From VRUE01 sp035693025 (lineage in GTDB: Bacteria > Actinomycetota > Thermoleophilia > Solirubrobacterales > 70-9): a stretch of 64,000 nt of DNA. The DNA lies in assembly GCA_035693025.1 (NCBI GenBank), contig DASSHI010000040.1:1-64000 (forward strand), in the 5' to 3' direction. The translations under genes and the position numbers were made by a program. Under the pieces are notes generated by a model that saw nothing but the letters and a program-made list of their open reading frames with translations, had not been told where the DNA came from and ran no database searches. This document shows, one piece after another, positions 39,334 through 48,181 of this stretch; position 1 is the stretch's first letter, and every line of letters begins with the position of its first letter.

Positions 39334-40731
39334 CTAGGACCAAACCTCGCCGAGGAGGCGAATGCCCTGCTCGATCGCGGGCTCGGAGAGGGAGGCGAAG
39401 CCGAGGACGAGGCCGGGCGGGCCGGTGGACTCGTAGCGATGCAGGGCCAGGCCCTCGAGCCCGACGCCGCGGCCGGCTGCCGCGGCGATCAGCGCCGCCT
39501 CGTCGGTCCCCTCGGGCAGCTGGACCAGCTCGTAGAGCCCGGCCGCGGCCGCCGAGGGGCGGGCCGAAGGCAGATGCGATGCGAGTGCCTCGAGCAGGGC
39601 CTCCCGCCGCCGCCCGTAGCGGACGCGCATACGGCGGATGTGCCGATCGAGCTCGCCGCGGACGATGAAATCGTGCAGGGCGAGCTGCCCGATCGCCTCC
39701 GAGCCGCTGTCCTCGACCGCCTTCGCCTGGATCAACGGCCAGGCCAGCCACGAGGGCAGGAGGGCCCAGCCGAGCCGCATCCCCGGAGTCAGCCGCTTGC
39801 TCGCCGAGCCGATGTATGCCACGCGTTCGGGCGCCAGCCCCTGCAAGGCGCCGAGGCCGCTGCCGTCATAGCGGTACTCGGCATCGAAGTCGTCCTCGAC
39901 GATCAGCCGCTCCCCCTCCTCGGCCCACTCGACCAGCGCGGCGCGGCGCTCGCGGCTGAGCACGACGCCGGTCGGGAACTGATGGGCGGGCGTGACGACG
40001 ACGGCGCTCGCCCCCGTACGCGCCAAGAGGTCGACCTGGATGCCCTCGGCGTCGACCGGCACAGGCGCCACCTCCAGCCCGGCCTGCTCGACGATCAGCC
40101 GATGTGGGTGCCATCCCGGGTCCTCGAGCGCCACCCGCCCGACGCCATGGTCGGCAAGCCGGCGGCAGAGCAATGAGAAGGCCTGGGCGAAGCCGGTGCA
40201 GACCAGCGTCTGATCCGGCTCGGCGGCAGCCCCCCGCACGCGGCCGAGGTACTCGGCGAGGGCCTCCCGCAGGGCGGGGACGCCGCGCGGGTCCGGGTAT
40301 CCGACGGCAGCGAGCGGGGCCTGCCGCCAAGCCGCGCGCAACGAGCGCAGCCAGCGGTCGCGGGGGAAGCCGGCCAGGTCCGGCAGGCCGGGATGGAAGT
40401 GGTAGGGGAAGTCCGGCAGGAGCGAGTGAGCCGGTGGACGGGTGCCCGCGGCGCGCACGGCCCGCGCCACCTGCACCGGCGCGCCCTGGCGGCTCAGCAG
40501 GTAGCCCTCCGCGGCCAGCTGGCCGTAGGCCTCCGTGACGACCCCGCGTGAGACGCCCAGCTCCGCCGCGAGCGCGCGGCTCGACGGCAGACGCGCCCCG
40601 GGGGCGAGGCGGCCCGCCTGGATGGCCTCGCGGAGCGATCGCTCGATCTGCTCGTGCAGCGGCAGCTCGGCGTCACGCTCGAGCTCGACCAAGACGCCGG
40701 GGCCGCCAACTGGACCTTTGAATGCGGTCAC
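39334..40731 (-). CDS. pdxR: MocR/PdxR-type transcriptional regulator
   Basis: 465 residues from GTG 40731. A GntR winged helix (about 15-85: LPLHEQIERSLREAIQAGRLAPGARLPSSRALAAELGVSRGVVTEAYGQL) is fused to a fold-type I aminotransferase-like domain, with ALEDPGWH, EDDFDAEYRYDG and GSASKRLTPGMRLGW where Lys binds PLP. PdxR proteins sense PLP and control its synthesis; the pdxH-containing gene follows directly, which fixes the name. TATACA lies nine bases before the GTG, so the message is probably leaderless. Divergent from an FAD oxidoreductase gene. Confidence 0.92.
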   Translation of the reverse strand: MTAFKGPVGGPGVLVELERDAELPLHEQIERSLREAIQAGRLAPGARLPSSRALAAELGVSRGVVTEAYGQLAAEGYLLSRQGAPVQVARAVRAAGTRPPAHSLLPDFPYHFHPGLPDLAGFPRDRWLRSLRAAWRQAPLAAVGYPDPRGVPALREALAEYLGRVRGAAAEPDQTLVCTGFAQAFSLLCRRLADHGVGRVALEDPGWHPHRLIVEQAGLEVAPVPVDAEGIQVDLLARTGASAVVVTPAHQFPTGVVLSRERRAALVEWAEEGERLIVEDDFDAEYRYDGSGLGALQGLAPERVAYIGSASKRLTPGMRLGWALLPSWLAWPLIQAKAVEDSGSEAIGQLALHDFIVRGELDRHIRRMRVRYGRRREALLEALASHLPSARPSAAAAGLYELVQLPEGTDEAALIAAAAGRGVGLEGLALHRYESTGPPGLVLGFASLSEPAIEQGIRLLGEVWS

Positions 40732-40761
40732 TACTGGAACTGTATATCGGGCCAGTGGACC
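40709..40761. promoter_or_regulatory. Divergent control region of pdxR and the FAD oxidoreductase
   Basis: Three similar boxes, CTGGACC (40710), CTGGAAC (40734) and GTGGACC (40755), spaced 24 and 21 bases, resemble the direct-repeat sites bound by MocR/PdxR proteins. On the plus strand TTGAAT-N17-TGTATA (40718-40746) is a usable promoter for the oxidoreductase gene, and the boxes overlap it. Confidence 0.5.
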
Positions 40762-40795
40762 CCTAGAGTCCGTCTCCCACGGCCCAGGAGGCGTC

Positions 40796-41983
40796 ATGCG
40801 CACGAACGAGCACAACGGCAACAGCGGCACGGTCACGATCGTCGGCGGCGGTCTCGCCGGCCTCACCGCGGCGATCGCCTGCGCCGAAGGCGGCAGCAGG
40901 GTCCGACTGCTCGAGGCTCACGAGGAGCTCGGCGGTCGCGCTCGCAGCAAGAGCGGCCCGTATAAGGCGAACCTCGGCCCGCACGTCATCTACAAGGACG
41001 GTCCGTTCTGGGCCTGGCTGGCCGAGCGCGAGCTGCTGCCCGCCTATGCCGGCCCACCGCTGTCGGGCATCCGCTTCCGCTGGCAGGGCAAGGTGCGTCG
41101 CACGCCGCCGCTCGGAACGATCCCCGCCGTGCTGCGACTGCGCGGGCGCGAAGCCCCGGCCGACGTCGACTTCCGCAGCTGGGCTGCCGCCCACAGCGAC
41201 ACGCGCACCGCCGAGATGCTCTCGGCGGCGGCGGGCGTCTACACCTTCCATCACGATCCCGGCGAGCTTTCGGCCGACTTCGTCTGGCGACACTCGGTGC
41301 GGGTGCTGCTCAGCCCCCCGCCCACCGCGCGCTATCTGATCGGCGGCTGGAACGCGCTGATCTCCTCGCTGGAGGGGCGCGTACGGCAGCTCGGCGTGCA
41401 AATCGAGACCGGCCGCCGCCTCGACGCCCTTCCCGACGGCGGCCCGACGATCGTCGCCACCGAGCTCCCCCAAGCACGCGAGCTGCTCGGCGACGACTCG
41501 CTCGCCTGGCCCGCCGGGAACACGGTCTGCGTCGACCTCGGGCTCCGTCGGCGCCGCGGCGATCCCTTCATCGTCTCCGACCTCGACGAGGCCGGCTGGG
41601 TCGAGCGCTTCAGCGCGCCCGACCCCTCACTTGCTCCCGACGGCGAGGAGCTGGTCCAGGCGCAGCTCCCCGTCCGTCCCGGCGAGAGCAGCGAGGCGAC
41701 CGCCCTGCGACTCGACCGCCTGCTCGACGCCGCGCTGCCGGACTGGCGCGAGCGTGAGACCTGGCGGCGGCGCCAGGCGATGGACGCGCGCAGCGGGCCG
41801 CTCGACTACCCGGGCTCCAGCTGGCGCGACCGCCCGGCGATCGACCGCGGCGACGGCGTCTACCTCGCCGGCGACATGGTTGCCGCACCGGGCCTGCTTT
41901 CGGAGGTCTCCTGGGCGAGCGCGGTCGAGGCGAGCCGCCTCGCGCTCAGCTCACCGCTTCGATCGCCTGTTCGAGTTCGCTGA
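40796..41983 (+). CDS. FAD-dependent amine-oxidase/phytoene-desaturase-family oxidoreductase
   Basis: 395 residues. The start at ATG 40796 has AGGAGG at a good distance. TVTIVGGGLAGLTAAIACAEGGSRVRLLEAHEELGGRARS is the FAD Rossmann motif with the typical GGR/S, and the C-terminus DGVYLAGDMVAAPGLLSEVSWASAVEASRLA is the late flavin motif. The middle (ARYLIGGWNALISSLEGRVRQLGVQI) is like the NALxxxL region of desaturases. Substrate unknown. Its control region is shared with pdxR; the 3' end overlaps the DsbA-like gene by 38 bases. Confidence 0.88.
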   Translation: MRTNEHNGNSGTVTIVGGGLAGLTAAIACAEGGSRVRLLEAHEELGGRARSKSGPYKANLGPHVIYKDGPFWAWLAERELLPAYAGPPLSGIRFRWQGKVRRTPPLGTIPAVLRLRGREAPADVDFRSWAAAHSDTRTAEMLSAAAGVYTFHHDPGELSADFVWRHSVRVLLSPPPTARYLIGGWNALISSLEGRVRQLGVQIETGRRLDALPDGGPTIVATELPQARELLGDDSLAWPAGNTVCVDLGLRRRRGDPFIVSDLDEAGWVERFSAPDPSLAPDGEELVQAQLPVRPGESSEATALRLDRLLDAALPDWRERETWRRRQAMDARSGPLDYPGSSWRDRPAIDRGDGVYLAGDMVAAPGLLSEVSWASAVEASRLALSSPLRSPVRVR

Positions 41984-42695
41984 GCGTCGGGCCGTCCTGC
42001 ACGGTGCGGGTGCCGCCCGGGCCGGTGAGGATCGCCGCCATTTCGGTGCGGATGCCCAGCTTGGTGCCGAGTTCTTCGTCGGCTTCCAGCTTCTTCGCTA
42101 TCTCGCCTTCCGAGCCCCCCTGGCTATCGAGGTACTTCTGCCATTCCGGCACGTCGAGCTCGCCGATCGAGCCGGCGATCGAGGCCATGAACTCGTTGTC
42201 GATGCCGAAGCGCTTCGCCTCTTCCTGGTTGCGGAAGAAGAGGTAGGTGTACTGCCAGCCATAGCCCTGCTGCGCGGCGGCTTCGGCGCCGAAGAAGCCG
42301 AGCTCGAGCGGGTTTTCGGCGACCGAGTAGTGGCGCATCAGCAGCTTTACGTCGCCCGAGCGGACCTGGGCATCGACCAGCGGCGGGATGGTCTGGAGGA
42401 AGTCTTCGCGGCAATTGCCGCACTGCAGGTCGTTGAAGACCTGGATCGAGACCGGGGCGTCCGAGGAGCCCAGCCGGTCTTCTTCCTGCGGCACGCCGCC
42501 GAAGATTTCCTGGGCGTTGGCGATGCCCTCGATGTGGACCGTGTCGCGAGCCGCCGGGTGGGTCGAGATCTGGACGACCGCATAGCCGAGCCCGAAGAGC
42601 GCCAGGCCGAGGAGGAGGATCACCCAGAGCCTGCCGCGGCGGGGGATTGGAGTTGCCGCTGCTTCGGACATCCGCTCGATTATCGCGGTTGACAC
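41946..42695 (-). CDS. Membrane-anchored thioredoxin-fold (DsbA-like) oxidoreductase
   Basis: 249 residues from GTG 42695 (GGGAGG six bases ahead; ATG 42671 is an alternative). A single N-terminal span (LWVILLLGLALFGLGYAVV) anchors an extracytoplasmic thioredoxin-fold domain with the redox motif NDLQCGNCREDF (Cys-Gly-Asn-Cys), a helical insertion (AAAQQGYGWQYTYLFFRNQEEA) and GTRTVQDGPTLSELEQAI near the end. It most likely makes or repairs disulfides in exported proteins, like actinobacterial DsbA/MdbA. It is divergent from a small gene, whose promoter overlaps its start. Confidence 0.87.
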   Translation of the reverse strand: MSTAIIERMSEAAATPIPRRGRLWVILLLGLALFGLGYAVVQISTHPAARDTVHIEGIANAQEIFGGVPQEEDRLGSSDAPVSIQVFNDLQCGNCREDFLQTIPPLVDAQVRSGDVKLLMRHYSVAENPLELGFFGAEAAAQQGYGWQYTYLFFRNQEEAKRFGIDNEFMASIAGSIGELDVPEWQKYLDSQGGSEGEIAKKLEADEELGTKLGIRTEMAAILTGPGGTRTVQDGPTLSELEQAIEAVS

Positions 42696-42717
42696 GTCCG
42701 GCCTCCCGGGGTAAGAC
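42689..42717 (+). promoter_or_regulatory. Strong housekeeping promoter
   Basis: TTGACA (42689-42694), 17 bases, TAAGAC (42712-42717), reading toward the 60-residue gene at 42755. The -35 box covers the GTG start of the divergent DsbA-like gene. The perfect -35 is rare in this window. Confidence 0.65.
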
Positions 42718-42754
42718 TGCTCATACCCGATTTCAACTACCTGGGAGGTCCGCC

Positions 42755-42937
42755 GTGGCCAATCACCTCACCCCGTCCGAGCTTGCCGACGAGCTGCGCA
42801 TGAAACGGCAGGAGGTGATCGGCAAATGCGTGGAGATGAACGTGCCGATCTTCCACGGGCGCATCGACAAGTCGCTCTTCCAGACCTCGCTGCGGCAGAT
42901 CGAGCGACGCGGCCGGCGGCGCGCCTCGACCATCTAG
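42755..42937 (+). CDS. Small helical protein (60 aa), possible DNA/RNA-binding
   Basis: 60 residues from GTG 42755, preceded by GGGAGGTC and a TTGACA-type promoter, so it should be well expressed. The sequence NHLTPSELADELRMKRQEVIGKCVEMNVPIFHGRIDKSLFQTSL looks like a small winged-helix or IF2_N-like module (ELADELxMxxxEVIxKCxEMNVPI), and the C-terminus is Arg-rich (RRGRRRAS), which suggests nucleic acid binding. I do not recognise a named family. It is followed by the acyl-CoA synthetase after 57 bases. Confidence 0.75.
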   Translation: MANHLTPSELADELRMKRQEVIGKCVEMNVPIFHGRIDKSLFQTSLRQIERRGRRRASTI

Positions 42938-42994
42938 CTGGGGAGCACGGCTGCGCGGCCGGGCGCCGCGAGATCGTCCATTAGACTCCCCGCC

Positions 42995-44779
42995 GTGGAG
43001 GAGCGGGGAACCAACTCGACCACCCTCGCGGACCTGCTGCCGCGTGCGGCGCAGCTGTACGGCGACGCCCCGGCGGTGATGCACAAGGAAGGCGAGGGGT
43101 GGGCGAAACGCAGCTTCGTCGAGGTCGAGGAGACCGTCCGCGCCCTCGCCCTCGGTCTGGTCGAGCTGGGGGTCGCCAAGGGCGACAAAGTCTCGATTCT
43201 CGCCAACACGCGCCCCGAGTGGACCTACTGCGACTTCGCCGCGCTCTCGATCGGCGCCACCGTCGTGCCGATCTACCAGACCAACTCCCCCGAGGAGTGC
43301 CAGTACGTGCTGGAGAACTCCGACGCGAAGGTCGTCGTCGTCGAGGACGACGAGCAGATGGAGAAGATCCGCGCGGTGCGCGACCGGCTGCCCCTGCTCG
43401 AGCAGGTAGTCCGCATGACCGGCGCCAGCGAGGACGCGATCTCACTCGACGATCTCGCCGCGCGCGGCGCCGGCCGCGACGCCGCCGAGTGGGAGCAGCG
43501 CTGGCGGGCCGTGACCCCGGAGGACATCTGCACCTTCATCTACACCTCGGGCACCACCGGGCCGCCGAAGGGCTGCGTGATCAGCCACGGCAACTACCGG
43601 GCGATGCTCGACATGGTCAATGAGAACAGCGTCATCGAGCGCGAAGACGTCACCTACCTCTACCTCCCCCTCGCCCACTCCTTCGCTCTGCTGATCCAGC
43701 TCGGCAGCTTCGACCTCGGCGCCACCCTCGCCTACTGGGAGCGCGACCCGCTGAAGATCATGCCCAACCTGGCCGAGGTAGAACCGACCTACTTCCCCTC
43801 GGTGCCGCGCATCTTCGAGAAGATCTACACCCTCGCCACCAGCAGCATGGAAAAAGAGGGCGGTCTGAAAAAGACGGTCTTCGACTGGTCGATCCGCGTC
43901 GGCGGCAAGGTGCGGGCCCTGGAGCGAGAAGGCCGCAAGCCCGGCTTCCTGCTGCGCAAGCAATACGAGTTCGCCGACAAGCAGGTCCTCTCGAAAATCC
44001 GCGGCCTGTTCGGCGGCAAGCTGCGCCTCGCGGTCTCCGGCGCGGCGCCGATCAGCCCCGACATCCTGCGCTTCTTCGACGCCGCCGGGGTGCTGGTGCT
44101 GGAGGGCTGGGGCATGACCGAGACCTCCACCGCGGCGACGATCTCCACCCCCGAGGAATTCAAGATCGGCACGATCGGCAAGCCCTTCCCCGGCTGCGAG
44201 GTAAAGATCGCCGAGGACGGCGAGATCCTGGTCAAGGGCCCCAACGTCTTCCAGGGCTACTACAAGAACGACGAGGCGACCCGGGAGACGATCGTGGACG
44301 GCTGGCTGCACACCGGCGACCTCGGCTCGATCGACGCCGACGGCTTCATCACGATCACCGGCCGCAAAAAGGACATCATCATCACCGCCGGCGGCAAGAA
44401 CATCACCCCGGCCAACCTCGAGAGCGAGATCAAGCAGCATCCGCTGGTCTCGCAGTGCGTGGTCGTCGGCGATCGCCGTCCCTACCTGGTGGGGCTCGTC
44501 ACCCTCGACCCCGAAGAAGCCGTCGCTTACGCCAAGGAGCACCAGTTGCCGGAGGACCCGGCGCAGCTTGCCGCCAACGGCGCGGTGCGCGAGGCGATCG
44601 AGGCTCACCTGGCGAAGGTCAACGAGAAGTTCGCCCGTGTGGAGCAGGTGAAGAAGATCGCCATCCTCCCCGAGGACCTCTCGCAGGAGAGCGGTGAGCT
44701 GACGCCGACGCTGAAGGTCAAGCGGGCCGTCGTCACCGAGAAGCACCAGGGCGAGATCGAGCAGCTCTACGGCAGCTGA
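42995..44779 (+). CDS. Long-chain acyl-CoA synthetase (AMP-forming)
   Basis: 594 residues from GTG 42995. The AMP-binding P-loop is YTSGTTGPPKGCV; further motifs are LPLAHSFALLIQL, LEGWGMTETSTAATIS, GWLHTGDLGSIDADGFITITGRKKDIIITAGGKNI and a C-terminal PTLKVKRAVV, where the Lys forms the adenylate. The size and the LPLAH motif match bacterial FadD15-type long-chain fatty-acid CoA ligases. It activates fatty acids for beta-oxidation or lipid synthesis and could feed the dehydrogenases and hydratase elsewhere in the window. Confidence 0.94.
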   Translation: MEERGTNSTTLADLLPRAAQLYGDAPAVMHKEGEGWAKRSFVEVEETVRALALGLVELGVAKGDKVSILANTRPEWTYCDFAALSIGATVVPIYQTNSPEECQYVLENSDAKVVVVEDDEQMEKIRAVRDRLPLLEQVVRMTGASEDAISLDDLAARGAGRDAAEWEQRWRAVTPEDICTFIYTSGTTGPPKGCVISHGNYRAMLDMVNENSVIEREDVTYLYLPLAHSFALLIQLGSFDLGATLAYWERDPLKIMPNLAEVEPTYFPSVPRIFEKIYTLATSSMEKEGGLKKTVFDWSIRVGGKVRALEREGRKPGFLLRKQYEFADKQVLSKIRGLFGGKLRLAVSGAAPISPDILRFFDAAGVLVLEGWGMTETSTAATISTPEEFKIGTIGKPFPGCEVKIAEDGEILVKGPNVFQGYYKNDEATRETIVDGWLHTGDLGSIDADGFITITGRKKDIIITAGGKNITPANLESEIKQHPLVSQCVVVGDRRPYLVGLVTLDPEEAVAYAKEHQLPEDPAQLAANGAVREAIEAHLAKVNEKFARVEQVKKIAILPEDLSQESGELTPTLKVKRAVVTEKHQGEIEQLYGS

Positions 44780-44794
44780 GGCGCCGTTCGTTGC

Positions 44795-46048
44795 TCAGGA
44801 CGCTTCGCCGGACTGGGGCAAAAGCGTCGAGGTGGTCTGCTCGAGCACGCGGCGCCAGGCCGAATTCTGCTCTGGCTCCTCTTCGGAGGCACGCTCCACG
44901 GCGCGACGGACGCGGCGCTCGGAGATTTCGAGGCCATGGCGCTCGGCGATCTCCTTGTAGCGGTCGTAGTCCTTGGCGAGGGTTGCGGTGACCGCCTCGA
45001 AGCCGTGACGGGCGATCTGCAGCCGCCGAGAGTAGTCCATGATCGGCGTGCCGAACATCAACTCGTCGGTGGGCTCGGGCTCGACCAGGATGATGTCCAC
45101 GCCCGGGTATTTCTCCTCCCACCGCGCCACGGCCTCGTGCAGACGGGCGTGAGCGATCAGGCGGAAAGTCTGGTTGGCGATCGCCGGCAGGCCCATGTCT
45201 GAGACACGCCGCACGCGCGTGCCGAACACCGTCGGGATCGTCTGCTCGAAGTCGTTGACGTAGGGGACCAGCGGGTTCACCACGACGATGAACTTCGCGC
45301 CCTTTTCGACCGCGATGTCGACGTTGGTGGTAGAGCGGATGCCGCCGTCGACGAGCTGGCGGCCTTTCAGGTCGACCGGCTTGTAGACGATCGGCAGCGC
45401 GGTCGAGCACTCGACCGCCTTGGAGATCGGCACGTCGTCCCAGCCGGGCTCCCCGAAGACGAGGCGCTCGCAGGTGTCGAGATCGGTGGCGGTCAGGTAG
45501 AGCTCGTGGTCGAGCAGGCGAAAGTCGTCGACGCGACCGGCGTCACTGAGCGACTGCTGGACGTAGTCGGAGATCCCGGCGTTCGAGTAGAGCCCGGTCG
45601 GCAGCGCCTCGGCGAGGCCGACGCCGATGTCGATCGCCGAGAAATCGCCCATCTGGATCAACCGGCGCACCAGCTCGGCCGAACGCAGCGGCAACATCGC
45701 CGCCTTCTGCAGGAAGCCGAGGTAGTTGAACCTCAAGACCTTGCCGAGGTCGAGATCCTCGAACTCCGACGGCTCGCGCTTGTTGATCACCTGCATCATC
45801 TCGTCGGGCGTGACGCCGTTGGCGAGCATCGTCGCGACGAAGGAGCCGGCGCTGGTGCCGACGTAGACGTCGAAGTTGTTGACCGTGCTGTTTACCGCCA
45901 GCAGGTCGAGCGCCCGCAGCGCGCCGATCTCGTAGACGCCGCCGGTGAAACCGCCGCCACCGAGCACCAGAGCCGTCTTTGAAGGCCGTTTGCGACCCTT
46001 GCGGCGTTTGCGGCGGGTGGGTGCCTCGATATCGACGACCTTTCCCAT
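44795..46048 (-). CDS. Patatin-like phospholipase
   Basis: 417 residues from ATG 46048. The patatin core is complete: oxyanion loop LVLGGGGFTGGVYEIGAL, nucleophile elbow GTSAGSF and the Asp of the catalytic dyad in LVDGGIRSTTNV, with a long helical lid region between and extra C-terminal residues after 300. It has a Lys/Arg-rich N-terminal tail (RRKRRKGRKRPSK) that may bind membranes. It hydrolyses acyl ester bonds of phospholipids. GATAAT eight bases before the ATG gives a leaderless message; GTG 46054 is less likely. Confidence 0.9.
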   Translation of the reverse strand: MGKVVDIEAPTRRKRRKGRKRPSKTALVLGGGGFTGGVYEIGALRALDLLAVNSTVNNFDVYVGTSAGSFVATMLANGVTPDEMMQVINKREPSEFEDLDLGKVLRFNYLGFLQKAAMLPLRSAELVRRLIQMGDFSAIDIGVGLAEALPTGLYSNAGISDYVQQSLSDAGRVDDFRLLDHELYLTATDLDTCERLVFGEPGWDDVPISKAVECSTALPIVYKPVDLKGRQLVDGGIRSTTNVDIAVEKGAKFIVVVNPLVPYVNDFEQTIPTVFGTRVRRVSDMGLPAIANQTFRLIAHARLHEAVARWEEKYPGVDIILVEPEPTDELMFGTPIMDYSRRLQIARHGFEAVTATLAKDYDRYKEIAERHGLEISERRVRRAVERASEEEPEQNSAWRRVLEQTTSTLLPQSGEAS

Positions 46049-46117
46049 AAACACGGATTATCCCAGACGCGCCGGGCGGGGCCGCTACCTTGCCTGATCC
46101 ACGTGTTGCAACTGGCG

Positions 46118-47353
46118 ATGAAACGAGCTGCGGCCGGCCTGGCCATCCTCCTTGCCCTGCTCCTCCCGGCGGCGGCGAATGCCGCGGGCGGAAGCTGTCA
46201 GGAAATGAAGCGACGCCTGGTCTACGGCGGTGGGGCGGCGAGCGGGCTGTTCGTGCTCGATGCGGAAACCGGGAAGCCCGTCTGCGCGCTGGCGGCGAAG
46301 CGGCCGCGGACGCTGGCCTCGAACACGAAGCTCTTCACGACGTCGACCGCGCTGATGCGCTTCGGACCCAGCTACCGCATCGTCACCAAGCTGCTCACCG
46401 ACGGCACGGTCGACGCGCGCGGCGTGCTGCACGGCAGCCTCTGGCTGCAGGGCGGCGGCGACCCGACGCTGGGGGTCCCTTCCTTCTATGACCGCTACGG
46501 CGGCGGCCTCGGCACCGATCTGCTCGCGCTCGCGCGACAGTTGCGGGTCGACGGCGTGCACCGCGTCACCGGCCGGCTCTACGACGACGACAGCGTCTTC
46601 GACCGCTTGCGCGGCGTCGCCGACTCGGGCTACGCCACCAGCCCCTACATCGGGCCGCTGTCCGGCCTCTCCTTCGACTCCGGCTACCGCGGCTCGATCA
46701 GCCAGGGCTTCTCCGCCGATCCGGCCAAGCTCGCCGCCACCAAGCTGGCGATGGCCCTGCAGGCCGGCGGCATCTCGATCCGCACGCCCGTGGCCCACGG
46801 CATCGCTCCTCCGGGGGCGCAGAGGCTCGCCAGCCTGCACTCGCCGACGATGTCCCAGCTCGTCGCCGCGACCGACGTCTATTCGAACAACTTCTTCGCC
46901 GAGATGCTGGCGAAGCTGCTGGGAGCTCACTTCGGCGCGGCCGGCACCACCGCCGCCGGCACCAATGTGGTCGAACGCTTCGCCCGCGCTCACGGCTCCG
47001 GCATCCACGCCGTCGACGGCTCCGGCCTGACCCGCGGCAACCGCGCCTCCCCACTTCAGGTCGTGACCCTCCTGCAGGCGATACGCCAGTCCTCGATCGG
47101 CGACGAATTCATCGGCGACCTGGCGCTCGTCGGCCACAGCGGCACGGTCGCCGAGCGCATGCACGGCACCGCCGCCGACGGTCGCTGCCACACCAAGACC
47201 GGGACCCTGACCGGCGTCAGCGCCCTCTCCGGCGTCTGCTTCAACCGCGATGGGCGCACGATGATCTTCTCGATCCTGATGAACGGCGTCGGCGACCTCG
47301 GTCTCGCCCACTACGAGCAGGACAAGATCGCCGGGGCTGTGGCGTCCTACTGA
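46118..47353 (+). CDS. dacB: D-alanyl-D-alanine carboxypeptidase/endopeptidase (PBP4 family)
   Basis: 411 residues. The signal peptide RAAAGLAILLALLLPAAANA is clear, so it acts in the wall. The three penicillin-binding motifs are present: SNTK (Ser68, Lys71), the SxN in VYSNNFFAEML and KTG in CHTKTGTL. The long insert between the first two motifs (about 90-250) is the PBP4 hallmark. It trims stem peptides of peptidoglycan and may cut cross-links. Starts at ATG 46118 (GTG 46103 possible) and is divergent from the patatin gene. Confidence 0.92.
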   Translation: MKRAAAGLAILLALLLPAAANAAGGSCQEMKRRLVYGGGAASGLFVLDAETGKPVCALAAKRPRTLASNTKLFTTSTALMRFGPSYRIVTKLLTDGTVDARGVLHGSLWLQGGGDPTLGVPSFYDRYGGGLGTDLLALARQLRVDGVHRVTGRLYDDDSVFDRLRGVADSGYATSPYIGPLSGLSFDSGYRGSISQGFSADPAKLAATKLAMALQAGGISIRTPVAHGIAPPGAQRLASLHSPTMSQLVAATDVYSNNFFAEMLAKLLGAHFGAAGTTAAGTNVVERFARAHGSGIHAVDGSGLTRGNRASPLQVVTLLQAIRQSSIGDEFIGDLALVGHSGTVAERMHGTAADGRCHTKTGTLTGVSALSGVCFNRDGRTMIFSILMNGVGDLGLAHYEQDKIAGAVASY

Positions 47354-47368
47354 CCTAGAATCGACGCG

Positions 47369-48181
47369 GTGCGCGTGCTGCTGACCAATGACGACGGGAT
47401 CTCGGCTCCGGGGCTGCAGGCTGCCCGCAGGGCATTGCGCGAGCTCGACGGAGTCGAAGTGGACGTGATCGCGCCGGACTCGAATCGGAGCGCGACGGCG
47501 CGCAGCATCACGACGCGTTCGCCGCTGAGCGTCGAGGAGGTCGAGTTCGGCGACGGGGACCGGGGGTTCGCGACCGACGGCACCCCGGTCGACTGCGTCC
47601 GCTTCGCCGAGCTGGGCTTGGTCGGCGAGCGGCCCGACCTGATCGTCTCGGGGATCAACCACGGCGCCAACCTCGGCGACGACATCACTTATTCGGGCAC
47701 GGTCGCGGCGGCCTTCGAGGGGATCGTTCTCGGCATCCCGGCCGTGGCGATCTCCCAGCAGTCCTCCGGCGGCGGCATGGGCTACGTCAGCGGCCGCTTC
47801 GATTTCTCGGTTGCCGCGCCCTTCCTCGCTCAGCTCGTCGCCGCGCTGATCGACGAGCCGGTCCCGCCGAAGACCCTGATCAACGTCAACTGCCCCGCCG
47901 GCGAGCCGAGCGGGATCGAGGTGACCAAGCTCGGCAAACGCATCTACAACGACGAGCTGAAGCTCGTCTCCGAGGACGGGGACGGCCGTCGTCGCTACGA
48001 GATCTACGGCTGGCAGCCGGGCTTCGAGGAGCTCGACGGAACGGATCTGATGGCGGTCTCCCGAGGCCGGATCGCGGTCACGCCGATCCATTTCGACCTC
48101 ACCGACCACGGCGAGCTCGACCGCCTGCGTGGCTGGCCGCTGGAGCAGATGGTGACGGCGAGCACGCCCTCCTCGGTGTGA
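47369..48181 (+). CDS. surE: 5'/3'-nucleotidase SurE
   Basis: 270 residues from GTG 47369: VLLTNDDGISAPGLQ (Asp8-Asp9 metal pair), GTPVDCVRFAE, and DLIVSGINHGANLGDDITYSGTVAAAFEG, the central SurE signature with the metal Asn. It dephosphorylates nucleoside monophosphates, and in many bacteria aids stationary-phase survival. The stop overlaps the GTG start of ligA (GTGA), so it is coupled to the DNA ligase, followed by truA: a compact nucleic-acid metabolism operon. Confidence 0.95.
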   Translation: MRVLLTNDDGISAPGLQAARRALRELDGVEVDVIAPDSNRSATARSITTRSPLSVEEVEFGDGDRGFATDGTPVDCVRFAELGLVGERPDLIVSGINHGANLGDDITYSGTVAAAFEGIVLGIPAVAISQQSSGGGMGYVSGRFDFSVAAPFLAQLVAALIDEPVPPKTLINVNCPAGEPSGIEVTKLGKRIYNDELKLVSEDGDGRRRYEIYGWQPGFEELDGTDLMAVSRGRIAVTPIHFDLTDHGELDRLRGWPLEQMVTASTPSSV

